Shown here piece after piece: positions 61,536 to 64,000 of a DNA stretch of 64,000 bases; positions within the stretch are counted from its first letter, which is position 1; each line of letters opens with the position of its first letter. This stretch comes from Pseudomonas svalbardensis. GTDB taxonomy: Bacteria > Pseudomonadota > Gammaproteobacteria > Pseudomonadales > Pseudomonadaceae. Both the position numbers and the translations under genes were made by a program. The notes below the pieces were generated by a model. That model was not told the DNA's origin. It saw nothing but the letters and a program-made list of their open reading frames with translations, and did not search any database. The DNA lies in NCBI RefSeq assembly GCF_030053115.1, contig NZ_CP125619.1, positions 3,173,501 through 3,237,500 of the forward strand. The letters are read 5' to 3'.

Positions 61536-62290
61536 AAACCAATCCAATAGTTGGCCAGGGAACGCCTCTGCATTTATGGCAAACCTCAAGCCATCTGGCG
61601 CAGTTGCCAGTGACCGACATCCTGACGCTGGTGCCGGAAGGCTCGCGCGCCGTGATCATCGCCCCCCATCCGGATGACGAAGTGCTGGGGTGCGGCGGCT
61701 TCCTGCAATTGCTCGCTGGGGCCGGCCGGCCGCTGCAACTGATTTCAGTCACTGATGGCAGTGCCAGCCATCCCGGTTCCGAGCGCTGGCCGGTGGAACG
61801 CCTGAGCGTGGTCCGCCCGCAGGAATCGGCCCAGGCCTTGCGCCGTCTCGGCCTGCCATTGCACAGTCTGAAATGGTTGCGCGGTGGTTTCGCCGACAGT
61901 CAGGTCGCGGCACGGGAAGCCGAGTTGTGCGAGTTCATCGAACGTCATCTGCGGCCCAACGATGTGGTCTTTACCACATGGCGAGAAGACGGCCATTGCG
62001 ATCACGAGGCTGTGGGGCGTGCCAGTGCCGAAGCGGCGAAACGGGTCGGTGCTGCGCTGCATGAGCTGCCCGTCTGGACCTGGCACTGGGCAACCCCGGA
62101 AGACAGTTTCGTGCCTTGGCACCGGGCGCGAAAGATACTGTTGGCCCCGGCGCTGGTGGCGCGCAAACGTCACGCCATTCATGCCTTCGCCAGCCAACTG
62201 GAGGGCGACCCGAAAATCGGCTTGCCACCGGTGCTGGCACCGTATGTGCTGGACCGGTTACTGCAACCGTTTGAAGTGGTGTTTGTATGA
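61532..62290 (+). CDS. PIG-L/LmbE-family N-deacetylase
   Basis: A 252-residue zinc-dependent deacetylase of the family that removes N-acetyl groups from GlcNAc-containing conjugates (PIG-L, MshB, BshB). The metal and catalytic motif is intact: PHPDDE with His46, Asp48 (general base) and Asp49 (zinc ligand). A second motif is TTWREDGHCDHEAVGRASAE, where the HCDHE histidine is the third zinc ligand. It overlaps the genes on both sides by ATGA. It may deacetylate an amino sugar that the next enzyme methylates. Confidence 0.87.
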   Translation: MKTNPIVGQGTPLHLWQTSSHLAQLPVTDILTLVPEGSRAVIIAPHPDDEVLGCGGFLQLLAGAGRPLQLISVTDGSASHPGSERWPVERLSVVRPQESAQALRRLGLPLHSLKWLRGGFADSQVAAREAELCEFIERHLRPNDVVFTTWREDGHCDHEAVGRASAEAAKRVGAALHELPVWTWHWATPEDSFVPWHRARKILLAPALVARKRHAIHAFASQLEGDPKIGLPPVLAPYVLDRLLQPFEVVFV

Positions 62291-62886
62291 GCGTCGAGGA
62301 TTGCTATTTCGACGGTTTGTTCGCCGGCAACGACGATCCCTGGGTGTTCCGTCAGCGCTGGTACGAACAGCGCAAACGCGCCATAACGCTGGCAGCGCTG
62401 CCCCGACAGCACTACCGCGCGATCTTCGAACCCGGTTGCGCCAACGGGGAACTGAGCGCTGATCTGGCCACTCGCTGCGATCGCCTGTTGTGTTGCGATA
62501 CGGCAGCCGCCGCCGTGGCGCTGGCTCGCACTCGCCTGAGTCTGTTCGACCATGCCGAAGTCCGCCAAAGTCGCCTGCCGAGCGATTGGCCCAACGAGCA
62601 GTTTGACCTGATCGTGCTCAGCGAAGTCGGCTATTACCTGGATGCCGAAGATCTCAAGTGCCTGATCGAACACGCCGCCCGGTCACTGACTGCCGACGGC
62701 CAGCTCCTGGCCTGCCACTGGCGCCCACCGATCGATGGCTGCCCGCTGAACGCACGACAGGTCCATGACCTGCTTCACGAACAGTTGCACTTGCCGCGCC
62801 TGGTCTTGCATCAGGAGGCCGATTTCCTGTTGGAACTCTGGAGCCGTGAACCGCGCTCCGTGGCCGCGCTGGAGGGCTTGCGATGA
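62287..62886 (+). CDS. NodS-like SAM-dependent methyltransferase
   Basis: A 199-residue class I methyltransferase. The N-terminal DDPWVFRQRWYEQRKRAITL is typical of the NodS branch. SAM motif I is FEPGCANGELS, followed by CDTAAAAVALARTRL and the post-I core FDLIVLSEVGYYL. NodS N-methylates the free amine of deacetylated chitooligosaccharides; a PIG-L deacetylase directly upstream makes that analogy attractive. It overlaps both neighbours by ATGA. The substrate is inferred, not shown. Confidence 0.83.
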   Translation: MSVEDCYFDGLFAGNDDPWVFRQRWYEQRKRAITLAALPRQHYRAIFEPGCANGELSADLATRCDRLLCCDTAAAAVALARTRLSLFDHAEVRQSRLPSDWPNEQFDLIVLSEVGYYLDAEDLKCLIEHAARSLTADGQLLACHWRPPIDGCPLNARQVHDLLHEQLHLPRLVLHQEADFLLELWSREPRSVAALEGLR

Positions 62887-63542
62887 TTGGCATTTTGATC
62901 CCGGCGCATAACGAAGAAGCGTTGATCGAGCAGTGCATACGGGCCGCCCTGCGCGCCGCGTGCCATGAACGGCTGGAGGGTGAAACGGTCCTGGTGCTGG
63001 TGGTGCTCGACAGTTGCACTGACCGATCCTCAGAGATTGTGGACAGTTACCCAGTGCACAGCCTGGCGATCGAGGCGCGTAACGTCGGCCAGGCGCGCGC
63101 CGCAGGTGCACGGTTTTTACTGGATCGGGGGGTGCGCTGGATTTCCTGCTCCGACGCCGACAGCCGGGTCGCCAAGGACTGGCTGGTGGCGCAACTGGAC
63201 CTCGGTGCCGACGCGGTGTGCGGCACGGTGACGGTCGATCAGTGGAACGCGGCCTTCGATGAGGCGACACAGATTCGCTATCACAAGCGTTATCAGGCCC
63301 GCGACGGCCACCGGCATATCCATGGTGCCAACCTGGGCATCAGTGCCGAGGCTTACCGGCGTGCCGGTGGTTTCGAACCGCTGGCCAGTGACGAAGATGT
63401 ACAACTGGTGCGGCAACTCGAGCGCTGCGGGGCGAATATTGCCTGGAGCCAGCGTCCCCAGGTGCTCACCAGTGCTCGACTGGACAGCCGCGCACGGGGA
63501 GGATTTGGTGATTTTTTGCGGGACATGGTGCAGGTCGGATAA
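62883..63542 (+). CDS. Family 2 glycosyltransferase
   Basis: A small GT-A glycosyltransferase of 219 residues. The nucleotide-binding start is IGILIPAHNEEALIEQC, and the metal-binding DxD appears in SCSDADSRVAKDW. Downstream, HIHGANLGISAEAYRRAGGF and the catalytic-base region SDEDVQLVRQL are standard for family 2. No membrane spans are seen, so it acts in the cytoplasm. It overlaps the methyltransferase stop and closes the coupled run. Donor and acceptor are unknown. Confidence 0.88.
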   Translation: MIGILIPAHNEEALIEQCIRAALRAACHERLEGETVLVLVVLDSCTDRSSEIVDSYPVHSLAIEARNVGQARAAGARFLLDRGVRWISCSDADSRVAKDWLVAQLDLGADAVCGTVTVDQWNAAFDEATQIRYHKRYQARDGHRHIHGANLGISAEAYRRAGGFEPLASDEDVQLVRQLERCGANIAWSQRPQVLTSARLDSRARGGFGDFLRDMVQVG

Positions 63543-63662
63543 AAAAACGTACCGGATGGAACATCGAGGCGACGAATAGCGTGACATAAGCAATACTCTG
63601 CTCGCGGCAATCCAGGGTTTGGAGCGCTGCACACTGCTATCAACGAGAACAAGGACGTAGCC

Positions 63663-64000
63663 ATGAAATCGGTTTCCATCAGTGAAAGCAGCCTGCCAGT
63701 ACAAATCTGGAACAGCGCCCCGCAACTGGACAACATTCCTGTCATCAGCACTCAGACCCTGGTCCCCGCCGGCGCACGCGCTGTAGTGATTGCCCCACAC
63801 CCTGGCGATGAAGTCGTGACCTGCGGCGGCTTGCTGCAGCTGCTCAGCGCCCAGGGACATCCGCTCCAGTTAATCTCGATTACCGACGGCAGCGCCAGCC
63901 ATCCGGGCTCGCAACAGTGGTCGGAGAAACGCTTGAGCGTGTTCCGCCCCCAGGAAAGCCTCGAAGCCTTGCGTCGGCTCGGGCTGCCGATGCACAGCCT
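63663..64000 (+). CDS. Second PIG-L-family protein, partial, altered active site
   Basis: The first 112 residues before the right window edge. It aligns without gaps to the PIG-L protein at 61532; by hand I count 68 identical residues of 112. The motif that is PHPDDE there is PHPGDE here: His46 and Asp49, both zinc ligands, are kept, but the general base Asp48 is Gly. It starts 120 bp after the glycosyltransferase stop, with AAGGA before ATG 63663. It may be an inactive partner, a binding protein or a deacetylase using another base. Confidence 0.83.
   Translation, partial: MKSVSISESSLPVQIWNSAPQLDNIPVISTQTLVPAGARAVVIAPHPGDEVVTCGGLLQLLSAQGHPLQLISITDGSASHPGSQQWSEKRLSVFRPQESLEALRRLGLPMHS

Noticed and set aside
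63558..63586. GGAACAT followed 17 bases later by TGACA as an AlgU promoter before the second PIG-L gene
   Set aside because: The -35 is fair, but the -10 does not match the TCTGA-type consensus, so I do not call it.

Overview
The window looks like chromosomal DNA of a Pseudomonas from the fluorescens lineage. The evidence is the high GC content, the many short REP hairpins of the 'GCGAGC..GCTCGC' type between genes, and the gene neighbourhoods: glgA-treZ-malQ-treY-DUF2934-glgX, pqiA-pqiA-pqiB-pqiC, sfnG beside a DszC-like flavoenzyme, and a pssA of the phospholipase D family. I see no rRNA, tRNA, CRISPR array or insertion sequence. Nearly everything reads as intact, densely packed catabolic, transport and stress genes. 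Two genes are cut by the window edges: a porin on the left and a PIG-L deacetylase on the right.

Layout. (1) 1-7903 is a sugar island, probably for sucrose: a divergent LamB/ScrY-type porin, an ABC importer (binding protein, two permeases, ATPase), a GH32 fructosidase and a LacI repressor, with a perfect palindrome as candidate operator in the divergent promoter region. (2) 8160-12525 holds a small membrane protein and a three-gene EmrA/NodT/DUF2955 export system; then come a glycine-zipper exported protein and a large DUF3772 mechanosensitive channel (12510-15580). (3) 15604-20597 is a polyamine block: AraC regulator, gamma-glutamylpolyamine synthetase, PotF/SpuD-type binding protein and FAD oxidase. 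(4) 20698-24161 is a lipid-transport pqi operon with PqiA split into two genes. (5) 24305-27987 is an FbpABC-type ferric iron importer, followed by a lone tyrosine recombinase, UDP-glucose dehydrogenase and an HPP membrane protein that is preceded by a terminator-ended structured RNA candidate.

(6) 31958-41158 is branched-chain amino acid breakdown: a valine-type pair (acyl-CoA dehydrogenase and 3-hydroxyisobutyryl-CoA hydrolase) converging on a five-gene isoleucine-type operon, with an AraC regulator. (7) 41313-49115 is mixed: pssA, a tetR-DUF1348 pair, sfnG with a good sigma-54 promoter, a DszC/SfnC-like flavoenzyme, a TauE/SafE permease, nudC and a dienoyl-CoA isomerase. (8) 49677-60544 is the glycogen/trehalose operon. 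GlgA makes alpha-glucan, GlgX and MalQ trim and rearrange it, and TreY plus TreZ release trehalose.

(9) 60546-64000 is the most unusual part. Coupled to glgX runs a chain of a short acyl-CoA-dehydrogenase-like protein, a PIG-L N-deacetylase, a NodS-like methyltransferase and a family 2 glycosyltransferase, then a second PIG-L copy in which the catalytic-base Asp is replaced by Gly. The set of activities resembles the NodB/NodS/NodC logic of Nod-factor synthesis and suggests an undescribed N-modified amino-sugar conjugate tied to stress-carbohydrate metabolism.
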